This document shows, piece after piece, positions 1 to 13,425 of a stretch of DNA of 64,000 bases. Where the stretch lies: positions 2,666,001 to 2,730,000 of the forward strand of contig KV748176.1 in NCBI GenBank assembly GCA_001692895.1, read 5' to 3'. The translations under genes and the position numbers were made by a program. The first letter of the stretch is position 1. The number at the start of each line of letters is the position of its first letter. The stretch is from Cenococcum geophilum 1.58. Lineage: Eukaryota; Ascomycota; Dothideomycetes; Gloniales; Gloniaceae. Below the pieces are notes generated by a model, which saw only the letters and a list, made by a program, of their open reading frames with translations, ran no database searches and was not told the DNA's origin.

Positions 1-614
1 CTATATAGAAGACTTACTTACCTATATTCTTATTATGTTAGACGCCCTAGCCTATAGTATAGATATTTTAGATATTATCCGTTCTATTATATATAGTTAC
101 TATTCTAATAAAAGCCTAAATATAATACTATAGTAATTTAGATAGGCTATTTAACGCAATAGTATTACTGGATATATAATTATCCTTATTAAAGACTAGT
201 ATAAGGGTGCTTTTATAAATATTATACCGCTAAAGTGAAAGTCTTAAAAACCTATAGCCTCTTTGTCTACCCGACTTAGTTATAACTTTATTACTACTAG
301 GATAGTAATATAGGAGGATAGGGTAACGGATTTCGCTAGCGATCTGGCTTTATTTATTATAATTAATAGTAATATTATCTTATAGGTATCTGCTTAGGAG
401 GAAAAGGATTAAATACTTAATAAGAATATAATATTATTAGCCCTGCTAATTAAGAATATAGAAAAATAGAAAAGGGTAAAGACTAATATAGAGAAATAGG
501 TGGTACTTTTAGATATATTATACGAGCTTATAAATAAAGCTACTAAATATCTATATAATATTTTACTTAAGCCGTATAAGGAGACGAGTCCATTATTTAA
601 AGGTCTATACTATT
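1..614 (+). mobile_element. RIP-degraded coding fragment of an unclassified plus-strand element (5' part, enters from outside the window)
   Basis: One plus-strand frame stays readable for long stretches if TAG is read as a mutated glutamine codon, for example from about 290 to 614, rich in Ile, Leu, Lys and Tyr. The same reading resumes after the copia insertion at 6842, so the two pieces were one sequence before insertion. I do not recognise a domain. My inference is that this is internal sequence of the LTR element whose 3' LTR lies at 22140. An unrelated degraded gene is possible. Confidence 0.4.
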
Positions 615-619
615 ACTTT

Positions 620-786
620 TGTTAGTCACACAGGGTGACTCACCAATAACGACTACTCGAGTAGGGTTACAGTGATGTTGGTTAATAAAGCTTTTTGATT
701 AGAATGAGGAAGGGCGAGGAGCTTAAGGCTCCTCGCCACGCTAGTGCCGCGGCGACACGTGACGACCGCTTGCCTCATTCCCGACA
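620..786 (-). repeat. 3' LTR of the minus-strand copia
   Basis: A 167-bp repeat with TG...CA ends, nearly identical to 6670-6836. It contains a perfect hairpin at 713-737 with 10-bp arms GGCGAGGAGC and GCTCCTCGCC and a 5-nt loop. Few RIP-type changes are visible compared with the interior. Confidence 0.92.
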
Positions 787-1009
787 CTAGCAACTCTTCT
801 TTTATGGTTGCCCTCTATATATAAATACTGCTTGACTATCATAACAAATATGGATCCTTTTTACTTACTATTGCCATTGTAATATAAGTCTCGCTGTCCT
901 AAAATTTGCCTCTTAGCACGTGGTGCTTTCTTGCTAAGGAGTCGTGGGTAGACATCATATTAGGGCCGTCAGGGCCGCTAAGGCGCTAGCTATAAGCGAG
1001 CCAATAGCG

Positions 1010-1034
1010 ATTTTCCATGCTGGGCATGGAAAAT
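1010..1034. repeat. 25-nt perfect palindrome in the copia 3' untranslated region
   Basis: Arms ATTTTCCATGC and GCATGGAAAAT are separated by 3 nt. It sits between the end of the RNase H domain and the 3' LTR and is preceded by a module (974-1008) also found in the other copia and, inverted, in the LTRs of the gypsy at 57.1-63.2 kb. Confidence 0.8.
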
Positions 1035-1114
1035 CCTAATTGGCTGGTTAAAATTAGGGTCTATAGAGCGTTATACTCTTACTCCCTTTTAACCTAACCT
1101 TTAACTTATACACG

Positions 1115-4100
1115 TAAAGTATTTGTATTAACAAACGTTTCTAGAGCCTTATTTAGGTTTGCCTTTATTATTACATCTACTAGGTTATCTTAACCGTTAA
1201 TCCATCAAATCTTAAAGAGTTCTCGCCGTTTGTAGGATTAATAAAGTGCTATAATATCAATTATAAGGCGCTTCTCCTTTATAGTACTAAGCTTAACTAA
1301 GCACTTATAGAGGGAGTATAAGTTGGTATATACGATTATAGGGATAACGGGAAGTTTAAGTTAATCTGTAATTATCTTTAGGGTAGTTCCAATTATAATT
1401 GCTATATTAACTCCGCCAACTATTCTATATATCTCTAACACTAGAACGTTTTAAGTAACGCGCTTACTCTTAATTAAGCTCTAATAAATAAGATTGCCGT
1501 GGATTATAAAGTTATTCTCTTTGGTAGATTTGTTTATAATAATAATCTTATATCCTAGCTAGGAGCTAAAATCTTTATTATTTATAAACGATCTATTAAT
1601 AAATATAAAGAGCTTAGTGGTAGGAAGATTAATAGGTACGTAGAGTAGTCCCTAGTCGAGATAGTTTATTTACTAAAAGAAACGCTTATTTAGGGCAAGG
1701 ACGTTATCCTTAGTTAGTTCCTAGTGTTAAGCGGCAATAAAGAGATTAAATAAAGCCTTAGGTTAATAGATAGAAGTAATATAAGCTTCATAAGCGCGTT
1801 ACTCTACGTATCCTTATTTTGGAGAATTAACGTTAATAACGTTAATCTTCTTGCCTTAACCCTTTTGGTATAAAGCAATGGAATCCTCATTTAGGGAGAG
1901 AATATATCTATTAAAGAGTAATGGTGTTATTAAATTAAGCTTTTCCTTTAGCTTTGCTATAAGATTTGCCTTTACTAGCTTATCTTCTTTAAGAGCTAAG
2001 AATTGGTTATCTCCCAAGATAATTATATTATTAGTTTATATACTAACAATTCTAAATAGAGTTCCTATAGTTATAATAAGGAAGCATAGATCGAATGTAG
2101 AAGTAGTTATTAAAAGCTTCTCTTTATAGTGCTTACTGTAGGTAGCCCACTAGTGAGTTCCTACCTCTATAATTCCATATAATGGCTTAAGTATAACTAT
2201 AATCGTATCTTCGGAGTATTAGTGGCGAATTTACTCTAAAAGGTATGCTAATATTAAGCGCTAAAGGTACGTCTCTAATTAGGTATAGGCCTAAGTAATA
2301 TCTTACAGATAAACTGCCATTCTATTCTTTATTAGGGAGGGAGCTAGTACAATAATAACTCGCTAACTAGCTCGTTAAATTATAGGAGATTATATAAGAA
2401 TTACCTCCTTACCATTATTATTATAGCCTTAAATAATAAGCCTTAATTTCTTAAATAGGGCATTAGTAGCTTTACCTTTAATCTTATTAACTATTCTTAA
2501 CTTAAAGATACAAACTTTATTAAACTTAGTAGGGTCATACTTCTCGAATTTAAAGACCCCTCTTATAATAAGACCATTAATCTCCTGCTTATTAGATGCT
2601 TAAAAAGGAGCTCTTAGAGTTATAATGCGACCTTTCTTTTAGAGCTATTTTACAAGTTTAAAGTTAGCCTTCTCCTTAGCTATTATAAAGGCCATTAATA
2701 GCTTAACTCCATTCTCAATGGCGGTAATAAATTACTCTTTAAAATTAATAAGATGTTAGCGATTTCGTGATCCCTTTAGGCGACCTCTACCGCGTTATAG
2801 TTACGGCGTATCTACTATAATTATATTAAGATTGTGGTCGCCTTCTAGAGTATATTAATTATGGCTTTCCTTTAGGGCATCTTTTATAGTATTCTGCAAA
2901 GGCTTGGAACTGTTATCTTTATAGTAAGGCTTAATAATAGTTAAACGGAATTAAGTGGGTCTGTAAGGCATCTAAATAGTATAAGTTTAATTATTAATTA
3001 TAATAAGTTAATATAGGCCTAACTATTCTCCCTTTTTACGCTATACGCGTATCTTAGACTAAAGTGGCAGATTAAACATAATTAAGGTATTTGGGCCATT
3101 TCTTATTCCTAGTGCGTTATTAACTTAGCGTATAGCGTAGAGATATTATACCTCCTTCATTACCTTATAAATAGCCTCAGCTCATTATATAACGGAGGGA
3201 GATAGTAGAGAATTATTAGTTATTTAAGGGTAGGCGCTAAAGACTAGTAACGTAGGTACGAGTCCATCTAGGCCAGCGGAATTATTAATAGCTTTAACAG
3301 CCATTTATAAGGTAAGTTTTTTACTAGCGTCCTCTAGTTCTAAAGAGATAATCTTATATACGCGGCGTAATGGCGTGTAATATTATTCTACTTTTCTAAC
3401 ACTATTATATGCCTTAATAGGGACTTCCTTAACCTTAATTACTATTGCCTTTATCTATTATTAAAACTCTATAGATAAGAAGTTCTTTCCTATATTATGG
3501 ATGATTTAATTAGGGGGTCCTAGGTAGACATTAATCTAGTATAATTAAAGGGTATCCTATACGTTCCTAGCTAATATATCCTTTAAGAATCGTGCGGCTT
3601 AGAAGGAGGTTAAGAAGTTAATAACTTAGAGTACTAGCTTGCCGCTAAGATATATAACGTTAACAATAATATAGAAGTTAAAGTTGTAGTTATCTTTAAG
3701 GGTGAACTTAAATCGGCTAGGGGACTTCTAGTTTATTTAGTATTAATAGTAGTACTTTATAAGATGCTTAATTACCTTAACCTTAACTTTATAGCCTACC
3801 TACTAAAGAACCCTAAGCAATTGGTGAACGGATAGGTGGCCAAAACGACGGTGTAGTTGACGTAACTCTAACTTAGTTAAATAGCTCTAAGCAACACTCT
3901 TTTTTAGTTAATAAAGGAGTAACTAGGGGTAACCCCACTTGCGTACAATAGGCACCTAATTATCTCCCTAAATAAGTACATTCTTAAGGTTATTAAGCTT
4001 AACGCCTAATTTATCTATATCTTTAATGCAAAATAGAAACGGGGTGTTTATAGAAATGACGTAAAAGGTAATATACCCTAAGGGGTTTAGACCCTAATTG

Positions 4101-6400
4101 TGCTAATAGAGATTATAGTACCCTTACTAAAACGAATCGTATATTGGCCTACCGTTAAATGGTTAATCTAAACAGAGCTATTAAGCTACTAAAGGGCTTA
4201 AACTTAAGGTTCTCCTACTATAGATACTTCTGCGGCTCTAGTATCTGGTATAATACCATAGAAGACATTCGCCGAGTATCTGTCATTAAAGGAGAACGCA
4301 GAACTCTCCCTTGGCTCGTTAAAGATATCTAACTTTATAGTAAAATAGAGCGTAGATTAGTTATTAAGAATAGTAACAGTTTATATACCATCTACCTTAC
4401 CATACTTAGTGAAGTATTAGTTAGGTAAGTACTCCTCAATTTCCATATCTATAAGAAGCTATTCGGCCTTATTAACCTTACCCTTAAGATCTTCTACGCC
4501 TTTATATTAAACTAGGAAGCTTTAGAAGTAGGCTGTAGTAACCTTACAATTTCTAACGTTTCTTATACTCTGGCGGAACTTATTATATGCTTCCTTTTGT
4601 TTATTAAGAGAATGCCTAGTTAACTAGCAATTCAGTTTCTTATAAACGTAGCACTTTTTCTAGCAATTACTTTAAAATGAACCTCTATAAGGACCTCCAC
4701 CTTTACCTTATAGTCGTTAATTATACCCTCTGCCGTATTACCTACTGTCACGGCACTGACCTAACGCGTTGTTATGGCTCGTGTACGCGTATGCATGAGC
4801 ACGGACCTGACCCCTGAGCGACGTGTATATATACCGCCTCACCTCCTACATAGATCCTCACACGACATCGTTTGTCAATCATACAGTCACCTCGTACATT
4901 GTACCTTGACAGTCCGCACGTACTGTAACACCTACCCCGGCCACTATATGTTTAATTAGTCCAGTTATAATTATATTAGTTAGGCAGGTTAATTAAAGTA
5001 GGTTAGAGTTAGGCGTTAAATTGCTATACTTTTTAAGAGCGTAAAGCGGTGCTAATAGAAGATCTTAATTAAGCATATACTCCTTCGTAAGTATTTACAG
5101 GATTAAAGAGAGTAAGGTTATATTCTTTAATACCTTAATATACGCTAATAACTTGATTACGTAGGCTAAAGTCCTCTTAATATGATTTGGATAAACCACG
5201 CTAAATTATTTAAAGTTAATTAAAGAGCTTTTAAAGATAATTAAGCCAAGGGACACCTGGGTTTATAGCAATGATCCTTAAAAAGGTAGTCTCTCTCTAT
5301 TCTAACATATACTGCTACTTATTCTCTTCTATTTTAAAGTAGTATCTTAACTTATATATTATACGGTTAAAATTATATCCTTTTCCTGCCAAATAATTAT
5401 AATAGAAGGTACTAGCTTAGCCCTTAAGCATAACGGAATAGGCGTTATAGTATTAATTAGACTCTATTCCTACCTTCTAGTAATAGTTATAGAAGATATA
5501 TAGTTTTAAATTAAGAATATCGTATAATTCCCTACTAAACTTCTTCTCTTAATCTAAATAGAGCTTCATAAGCTCTGTAAGCAATTTTAAACTGCCTCTG
5601 ATTTAAGATTAAAATAGAGGAGGTAGGAGTTATATTATAGGCTGTAGTGGGGACGTAGGTCTAGTTAGTAGAGTTTAAAGGTTAGTAGATCGCGAAGTAA
5701 GGGGATCTTGTACTTACTTGTGTTAAGAGGTAGTAGTTAAAGTTATAGGTTAAATTAGTGAATTTTAGGGAACTAAAGATAGAGGTAGAGGCGATGGATA
5801 TAGAACGGAAGAACTCGTGCCTAGAGTAATAGAATTAGAACGCGTCTCTTGTGGTATATTACTTGGATTTTATTATAAGTTAAGCTTCCTTATAGTGCGT
5901 AGTTAGTGCTTAATCTCTTATACAGTCTATTCGTGCTCTTCTTTTGCGTTAAAAACCTGCTCCTAAATATTATCTCTAATAGTACCCCCATTCTTAGGGA
6001 CAAATACTCCATTCTCCTAAAGGAAGTTACGGAAGTCCTATACAATATCCTTATTTACGGGGGCCTATATTTCCTTTATCCATTTAACAAAGTCCTCCTT
6101 TATACATTCCTATAGCGCGGTATTATTATATTCACTATCCTTATAATATGCCATACAGTGTAATAAAAATCCATTTAAGTCTTATTCATTAGCGTTTGCA
6201 AGGTCAATTATAGCTTTATTCTATATCTTTAGGTTAATATCTTCCTTATACTTCTTTAGGTAGGTTAACGCCATAATAGGTATAAAATTAACGGGGTATT
6301 ATACGTTAAAGGTAGGTAGGATTTTCGGTTTTATAGGATCTTATAGGTTTGCTGTTAAGAGGTAGGCAATTTAAGATGTTATTTAACGCGTTTTAGACGT
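1115..6400 (-). pseudogene. Copia polyprotein (gag-protease-integrase-RT-RNase H), RIP-degraded
   Basis: The C-terminal RNase H is clear on the minus strand between about 1630 and 1115. It shows a copia-like block around TTLKIITD, then YTNLYSLYKCLVKL, then EKRLIIDIIALYQSYKRREL, and a degraded 'D(N)PADA(M)TK' tail. Upstream domains lie toward higher coordinates, but stops and shifts make them hard to delimit. The start near 6400 is a guess from element length. In an intact element this polyprotein would supply capsid, protease, integrase and reverse transcriptase. Here glutamine and tryptophan codons are converted to stops throughout, as expected of RIP, so no product is possible. Confidence 0.8.
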
Positions 6401-6669
6401 TAACTTAGGACCTTAGGTTTAGTAATACTTCTGACCTAAAGTACTTAACTAAATCTTCGTAAACGCGGTTGTTTTGCATAATAGACGCAACTTAGTATCT
6501 CCTAGTACTTAGTAACACTTCTATTACTAGTTTTCCGCAAGTCTAAGGTAGTACGGTATCGCCGGGATCCATTCCATATAAGCGCATATAGCACCCCTAT
6601 ATAAGACTATCTCTTCTATTTAAAAACCTAGCTGCTCTATAGTTAACTATATATTTAACCACTAATCAG

Positions 6670-6836
6670 TGTTAGTCACATAGGGTAACTCACCAATAAC
6701 GACTACTTAAGTAGGGTTACAGTGATGTTGGTTAATAAAGCTTTTTGATTGGAATGAGGAAGGGCGAGGAGCTTAAGGCTCCTCGCCACGCTAGTGCCGC
6801 GGCGACACGTGACGACCGCTTGCCTCATTCCCGACA
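6670..6836 (-). repeat. 5' LTR of the minus-strand copia
   Basis: Pair of 620-786, same length, with the same hairpin at 6763-6787. It is followed by the 5-bp target duplication acttt. Confidence 0.92.
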
Positions 6837-6841
6837 ACTTT

Positions 6842-7467
6842 AATTATAATAATTTATTATAGGCTTATAAGGAGTATAATATTATTATATTATATATTAG
6901 GAATATTATAAAGAGTAAGTATTTAAAGGATCTATTTATAAGTGTTAAGAAGTAGATTAAAGAATGGCTTAATATAATATACTAGGATGCAGTTTAGAGT
7001 CTAATTTCCAGTTATATTATATCCGATAATTAAATTTATATACTCTATATTTAACCTTTACTAACTTATAAGGGCCTTAAGCAGATATTACCTAAATAGA
7101 ATTACAGCTTTTAAGGAGATAAAGTAGACGTACTTATTTACTTTATTTATAAGAAAGAAATGTAATACTTTAGTACTAGTGTTTTATAGGCTGCGTTATA
7201 ATCTAGTAGATATATTACTGTATTTAGAAGCTCATTATAAACGCCTTTACTATTAGTAGGTTAATAGGGATCTATTAGTGTATTAACTATAAAGAGTGCT
7301 AGTCTTAATTAACCGTTATAAACTAAAGTATTACCGCCCTTATAGCTGTTATTAGTATTTAGCTTATAAACGGATAACACTAAGTTTTAAATATTTTAGC
7401 TTATATTAACCTAAGACTTATAGGTAAACTGGTCCTAAATTACGTATACTACTCTATTACAGTTCGT
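6842..7467 (+). mobile_element. Continuation of the unclassified plus-strand element
   Basis: This resumes the interrupted plus-strand frame of 1-614 after the copia insertion, with many TAG codons in place of Gln. No domain is recognised. The right edge is the terminal inverted repeat starting at 7468. Confidence 0.4.
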
Positions 7468-8159
7468 TAGGAAAAAATTTACCAGCATTTTTGCAGCATT
7501 TGGCAGCATTTGGCGGCCAAATGCGCATTTCGCGCATTGTAATGTGTAGCGTATGGTATCAACTAAGCTGCGGCACACTGCCGCATTTAACAACGTAGTG
7601 CAGCTAATTGCGCATTTGTAGCCACTTAGGCCCCTACCCTATTAAGCACTTAATGCGCAATTAATATATAATGCCCTCCTTGCGCATTCTGTATATAATG
7701 CCGTAAAAATCTTCGACACCAAAAAACTGGAGCTCTTGCTGCACCCGGCCCAAAAAAGACCAAAACCAACCAAAAGAACCCTGAAAAAACACCTAGAGAA
7801 TCCCCCTAAGATGCACGCATCGCAGGGGAGGCACACGTCGAACGACGGTGGTTCGCACTCGCGCGCGTCCACCAGAACCACGCCTAGCAATGGCTCTCCA
7901 CAATAAGAACGGGCGAATACCACACTATAAAGCGGAAAGACCTCTATTAAGAAGGCATCTAATAAAATATAAAGCCTATTAGACGCGTCTAGTATCTGTA
8001 ATTGTAGGGAAGTAACCGTTAGCTATAATAAACTAATATAGCTAGCAAAATGGCTCCGCTAGTCTAGCGAACCTTAGGCGCCTCTTTAGTAACCCCTTAA
8101 TTAAATCCTCTAATAGCTAAGTAAAATTAAAAATAAATAAAACCCTTTCTTACTAGTAA

Positions 8160-9500
8160 ACCGCACCTAAGCTACTATAGCTGTGCTTTTATAATATAGG
8201 GAACCTACCCCCCTAAAGATAATATCTAGGTATATAATTATAATATAACTAAATATAGAAAAAGTAGAGGGGCTTAGGGGATAATTAGAAATAAAAGTCC
8301 TTATAGAGATTCGTAAAGAGGTTTATAACGCTATTATAGTCTAATACCTTAGGAGCGGAGATATTAGAGTTACCCTAAGGGACTAATAGGTAAAGAAANN
8401 AGCNNTAAGGGNAGGNNATAGGCTAGGANAANGTATTNGTATAANNGTGCNCCGCGAAGATTACCTAGTTAAAGTCTTAGCAGTTCCCCTAAGCCTTAGG
8501 GTAGAAAAGGGACGCTAGGCGGATAATATAGCAACTATATATAAGATAGTAAAATAAACGGAACGCCTTATACTAGGACTTAAGATTACCTAAATCTAAT
8601 GGCTATAATAGGAAAATATAAACTAAGTATATAATAAGAATAATAAAAGAATATAAGGGTCGCCAGAGACTCGCTAGGGAGGCACTAGTTAAACGCATAG
8701 CTCCCTTATTATTAGTATATATACACTAGGAATATAAAAACTCCTTATCTAAAAAGGTATTATTATAAATAGCCTTATATACGACATAAGGCTTTATAAC
8801 TACAGACTCTGCCTAAAATAATATTATTACTATATATAATAGGGACACACCCAATCTATATACGCAGTATAGGTATACTACGGCCACTATATAGGCCCCT
8901 ATAATATAAGACATTACTTAAATTAAGACTAAATAAAATACGTAAACTGCTACTAAAGCACATATAAGGTATAGGAGAGAGAAGACTGCATTAAATATAG
9001 GAGATAAAAGGTAAGGGCTTAATAGCTACGGGAATAACTGTACACTAGGTTATATAAATGGAAATAATAGGTAATAAGCTAGGGGGGCGCAGGTGCCTTT
9101 CTAGCGTTTCCTACCTTTAATACTGGGGGGCTAGGCTAGCTATCCTAAGCCTTAACGGGCTAGAAGCAACGCCGCGCGATATTATTAGACTGTATAGGGA
9201 TATAAGGGTTATAGGGAATATAAGGGAGAGGACGCCTTATAGGAAGACCCTTATAGACAGCTATAGCAAGCTTAAGACCAGGATAATTAAGAATTAGACT
9301 TAACGCGGTAAATATAATATTTATAGCTAACTCTTAAAGGGTATATAGCCAACTAGTAAGAATAGGGGAAGAACTGGAGATAATAATAGATTTAGATATA
9401 GAAGCGCTAGTAAAAACATAAGATATGGGAATAGAAAGCTCTATATAAAATAAGTAGTAACTAGGGTATAGATATAAGAGATAGAAGTTTTAAATGTCCT
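8160..9500 (+). pseudogene. LINE ORF1 (gag-like, zinc knuckles), RIP-degraded
   Basis: Around 8800-8990 the plus-strand translation shows a spaced series of mutated CCHC knuckles in which Cys codons have become Tyr. A block reading GHTQSIYAV is followed by YYGHYIGPYNIRHY and then VNCY. This is the arrangement of Tad1-type ORF1 nucleic-acid-binding proteins. Cys to Tyr (TGC/TGT to TAC/TAT) and Gln to stop are both G-to-A/C-to-T changes. Several ambiguous bases (N) lie at 8399-8456. In a living element this protein would coat the LINE RNA. Boundaries are approximate. Confidence 0.65.
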
Positions 9501-9559
9501 AGAGAAAGTAGAAATAAAAAAAGCGAGGAATAAAGGAGAGGCGAAGGACCCTCGCTGGG

Positions 9560-12500
9560 GGTCCGCCACCTATCTATTATATAGTATAACTACGGCAATA
9601 TAAACCACTGTCTTATAAGGCCCTTACTAGATAGCCTAGACCTAGAGAAATACTATATTCTTACTATATAAGAGCTGTATTATAATGCCTATATATAATT
9701 AACATACTACCCCTAAGGATTCTAGCTCCTATATAAACTAAAAGCAGCTATACGCGTATGCTTTATAATTAGTAAGGCTATTAGCCTATCCTTATAGTTA
9801 TAGTAGGTAGTTAACTTAGATATTATAGTAATAACAATCTAGATATATAGGGGACCGGTATAGATTATTAATATATATAACCCTAGGGTCGAAGGGGTCC
9901 TATAAATAGAGAATATTATATTAGTAATAAGCTTACTAGAAACTAAAGGCATAGAGTTTATCCTATTAGGAGATATAAACCTCCACTACCTGCGGTAGGG
10001 GGGTATCTATATTACTGCTAAATAACAGATAGAGTGCCTACTAAGAGCTATAGACACTAGGGGCCTTAAGCTAGCTACCCCCCTAGGAGCAATTATATGG
10101 CAATAAGGCACCGCTAGAAGTATAATTGACCTTATATTTATAGACGAAGGCCTATACTAGAGACTTAAAAGGTATAAACCTAAAGAAGAATAGGCACTCG
10201 CCTTAGACCATATCCCTATCTAGATATAGCTAGATCTAGATATTAAGGTGTAACTAAATAGCAAAAGATACGTAATAAGAAAGCTTAAGATAGACAGTTT
10301 CCTTAATATAGTTAAATAATAACTTTAAGACCTAGAAGAAATCCACCTAATACTAAACAAGTAAGGCTTATTAGCTACCCTTAAGGAAATTAACTAAAGA
10401 CTAGAAAGAATCTAGGCAGTAATTAAAAATAGGCTAGAAGAGCACTGCCCGGTCTTAAAACCGGGCCCCTATATATAATACGTATAGTCCCTACAATACG
10501 CAATTCTTATTACCAGCCAATAATGAGCAAGAAGAAAATATATAAGTAGCTATAATCCTAAAGATAAGAGATAATATAAAGACATAAGAAACTAGCTAAA
10601 GAATACCCTAAAAAAAGAAGTAAAGAATAGCTAGAGATGGTTTATAAATAAGTATACTATTAACCCAAGCCTCCCCCATAATAAAGGTCTTTAGAGGATA
10701 GCGAAATAGGTAAAGAAAAAGGCAGGACGTCTAGTAGAAGACTTATACCTTCCGCCCCTATAAAGACTAGGTGAATTACTAGCTATAAGCGATAATAATA
10801 AGAAGGCAAAGATCCTTATAAAAAGATTTTTTCCTTAACTAGCTTTAGCAGACCTTAGCGATATTATAGGCGAAGCACTAGTGACTTACCTAAGAGTTAA
10901 CAGTAATATAATAACTAAAGAAATAGCTAGAACTATTAGCCGCCTTTTAAATAATATAGCACTAGGACTAGATAGGATCCTAAATAAAGCCCTAAGGACC
11001 TACGGACCACTAATAGCACCTTAGCTTGCGGATATAGCTAGAGTATGCTTTATAATAGGCTACTACCCAAGACTTAGAAGAGCTATAATAACGTTTATCC
11101 TACGTAAAGAAGGTAAAGCAGACTACTTACTTCTAGGAAGCTACCGCCCTACTACCTTAGAGAATACCCTTAGTAAGATCTTAAAAAGGGTAATAGCGGA
11201 CCATATAGCAAATACGGCTAAGGAATACGCCCTACTACTATAAAGCTAAATAGGGGCAAGAAAGAACCGCTTAACACTATTAGCACTTACGCTACTCGCT
11301 ATTACTATTAAATCTATATAGGCGATGCGAAGGAACTTTGTAGTATTAATACTCAGCCTAGATATTAGTGGCGCCTACAATAATATACTCCACAAGCGTC
11401 TCCTATATATCCTTAGGGCAAAAGGCTTTCTAGAATAGATTATATAATTTATTTAAGGGTTTATAGGTTAAAAAGAAATATTACTAGTCTTTAGCGGATA
11501 CTAAAGCCCCCCTATTGCAGTTGCAATAGGAATACCATAAGGATTACCCCTCTCGCCTATACTCTNCCTTTTCTTTATAAGCAACCTGCTTAACTCCTTT
11601 AAGAAAGGGGCGACCTAGGGGATAGGCTTTATTAATGATATAAACCTAATTATATACGGGCTAATAGCCGTAAAGAATTATAGAATACTAGAGAAAGTAT
11701 ATAACACCTATATAGAATAGGTAAGATGATATAGAGTCTAATTCTTACTAGAGAAATACCAGCTAATCTATTTTATAAGAAAACGCAACTAATCTACAGA
11801 TCTCTAGCATATAATTCGCATCTAAGGCTTTAGGGGTTAACTAGTTTAGGGCCTAAGAGTATTAGGAGTATGGGTAGATAGTAAGCTCTAGTAGAGCGTA
11901 TATACGGTATAAGCGGCCTATAAGGGCTAAGTATAGTACATCGCATTATCTAGGATCGTTAATTCTATATAGGGTCTATACTTCTAGAGGTCACGCCTAC
12001 TATATATAGCAGTTATCTGGCTAACTATAACGTATAGGTCTAGTATCTGGGCCATTAGAGAATCTAAGAAAGGCCCCCCTAAATTGCTCCTTAAACTACT
12101 CTAAAAGGTCTAAATAGCCTACCTCTAGAGTATAATAGGCGGATATAAGCGAACGGCTACAGCTCTACTTGAGAAGGAAGCTAATATTCCCCCCCTATAA
12201 CTATATATTAAAGCCACTGCCATATAAAGGGCGTAAAAGGAATATAACTCTAATATTATAAAGTATATTAAGACACGCCTAAATAAACTATGGAGGGACC
12301 TTAGGGCGCCTTATAGGAGAACAAACTAACAACCCCAAAGTAGGGAAGATATATTGAAGAAATAGGTAAAAAAAGCAGAAGAAGAATAGTGCTGCTTTAG
12401 GGCCCAGGCCTATATAGAGAAGGAAGGGAGACGTACAAGAGGCCAGCAAGGATAATAGTAAGAGAGAGAAAGAAGCTAAAGTAGAGTATAAAAGAACGCC

Positions 12501-13150
12501 GGGAAACCATCTACTGTAATGTAATACTGGCTAGACTAACGCTAAAGAGGCGTATAGGAGTTGAAGGTATAGAGGCTAACTAAGGCAAGAGGAACCTAAG
12601 CTATAGCATAGTTAACGCCATAGGGGGTAGATACCCTAGGGCTCTAAAAAGGCCTAATAAAGGCAGAAAATATAATAGTAACGCTCTTAAGAATAGGAAT
12701 AATAGGACTAAAAGACTGGCTCTACTAGGTGGGTGTTCTAGTAGGTAGCTTAAGATATAAATATAGCTAGCTAAGACAGATACTAAAATATATAATATTA
12801 TTATGCCCCTTACGCACTAACTAAGAAGTAATGCTTTTAGTAGCTAGTATAGAGAACTATAAGACACTACTCTTAATATAAAAAGGCCTTAAGGCGGTTA
12901 CCTAGTGGCTTATTAGCTAAAATATATTAAACTAGTTCTGGGTTATAAAGGAAATAATAATAAAGGGCGGGGGGGCGAGTAACGGGCGCCCCCTAATAAC
13001 TCTATAGTAGTAGAGTAAAGTATACAATACTAGCGCGTCTATAGGCTAGTTACAGTAGTAGTAGTTCCCAAAGAGGTTAAAAAGTAAAGTAGTAGGAGCA
13101 CTATAGGTAACTTGTAGGTGCCTTATAGGCGCCTTATAGGCGAGTCCTAA
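9560..13150 (+). pseudogene. LINE ORF2 (endonuclease-reverse transcriptase), RIP-degraded
   Basis: Endonuclease motifs are readable at 9640-10240: an ...QELYYNAY block, then IINIYNPR, LLGDINLHYL and finally LDHIPI. Reverse transcriptase follows at about 10960-11720 with LLLGSYRPTTLENT, LSLDISGAYNNI, GIPQGLPLSPIL and a mutated catalytic box FINDIN. The C-terminal part includes a Cys/His-type block near 12760-12830 (LRQILKYIILLCPL). The protein would nick target DNA and copy the LINE RNA in place. Numerous TAG codons interrupt it. One N lies at 11566. Confidence 0.82.
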
Positions 13151-13425
13151 GAGGCGGGGAGATAGATTACGGGGTTTTCTCAAGTTAAGTCTTTCTTAAG
13201 TTGAGTTTTCTCCCCATATGTAAATAAGGAGTAGTCCGCGTGGGCCCAATAGGGATCCAAATCGGACGTTAAGCAATGAATTATTATTATATAATGCCGT
13301 CCTTACGCATTCTATATATCTTGCTCTTCCTATACACTTAATAATATTTGCTTAGTTTACGCGGTTAGTGTAAAATAAATTATATTTTAGATAATTTAAT
13401 ATATAGCAACGGTTCTCTTTTACTT

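Larger units (their letters stand above)
620..6836 (-). mobile_element. Complete Ty1/copia LTR retrotransposon, RIP-inactivated
   Basis: Two 167-bp LTRs (620-786 and 6670-6836) begin TGTTAG and end CCGACA, differ at only a few positions, and are flanked by a perfect 5-bp target duplication, acttt, at 615-619 and 6837-6841. The element is read on the minus strand, so 6670-6836 is the 5' LTR. The interior is saturated with TA and in-frame TAG codons while the LTRs stay GC-rich. It is inserted in an older plus-strand element whose reading frame continues on both sides. Boundaries are firm; the internal gene is dead. Confidence 0.93.
7688..13278 (+). mobile_element. Tad1-like non-LTR retrotransposon (LINE), RIP-degraded
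   Basis: Plus-strand order is a zinc-knuckle ORF1, an apurinic-type endonuclease, reverse transcriptase and a C-terminal cysteine/histidine region. The insertion is bracketed by an imperfect repeat of about 37 bp containing ATAATGCC(C/G)TCCTT(G/A)CGCATTCT at 7657-7687 and 13288-13318, which I read as a target-site duplication. The first ~230 bp (7690-7920) are GC-rich and not RIPed. Ends are therefore approximate. Confidence 0.8.

Noticed and set aside
1878-2129. 83-residue plus-strand frame
   Set aside because: Antisense to the minus-strand copia polyprotein.
4774-4959. 61-residue plus-strand frame in a locally less RIPed patch
   Set aside because: Antisense to the copia polyprotein and without features; the patch of better composition (4745-4950) is noted but unexplained.
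7642-7923. 93-residue minus-strand open frame
   Set aside because: Crosses the inferred LINE target-site duplication and LINE 5' end; cysteine-rich by composition, with no protein-like pattern.
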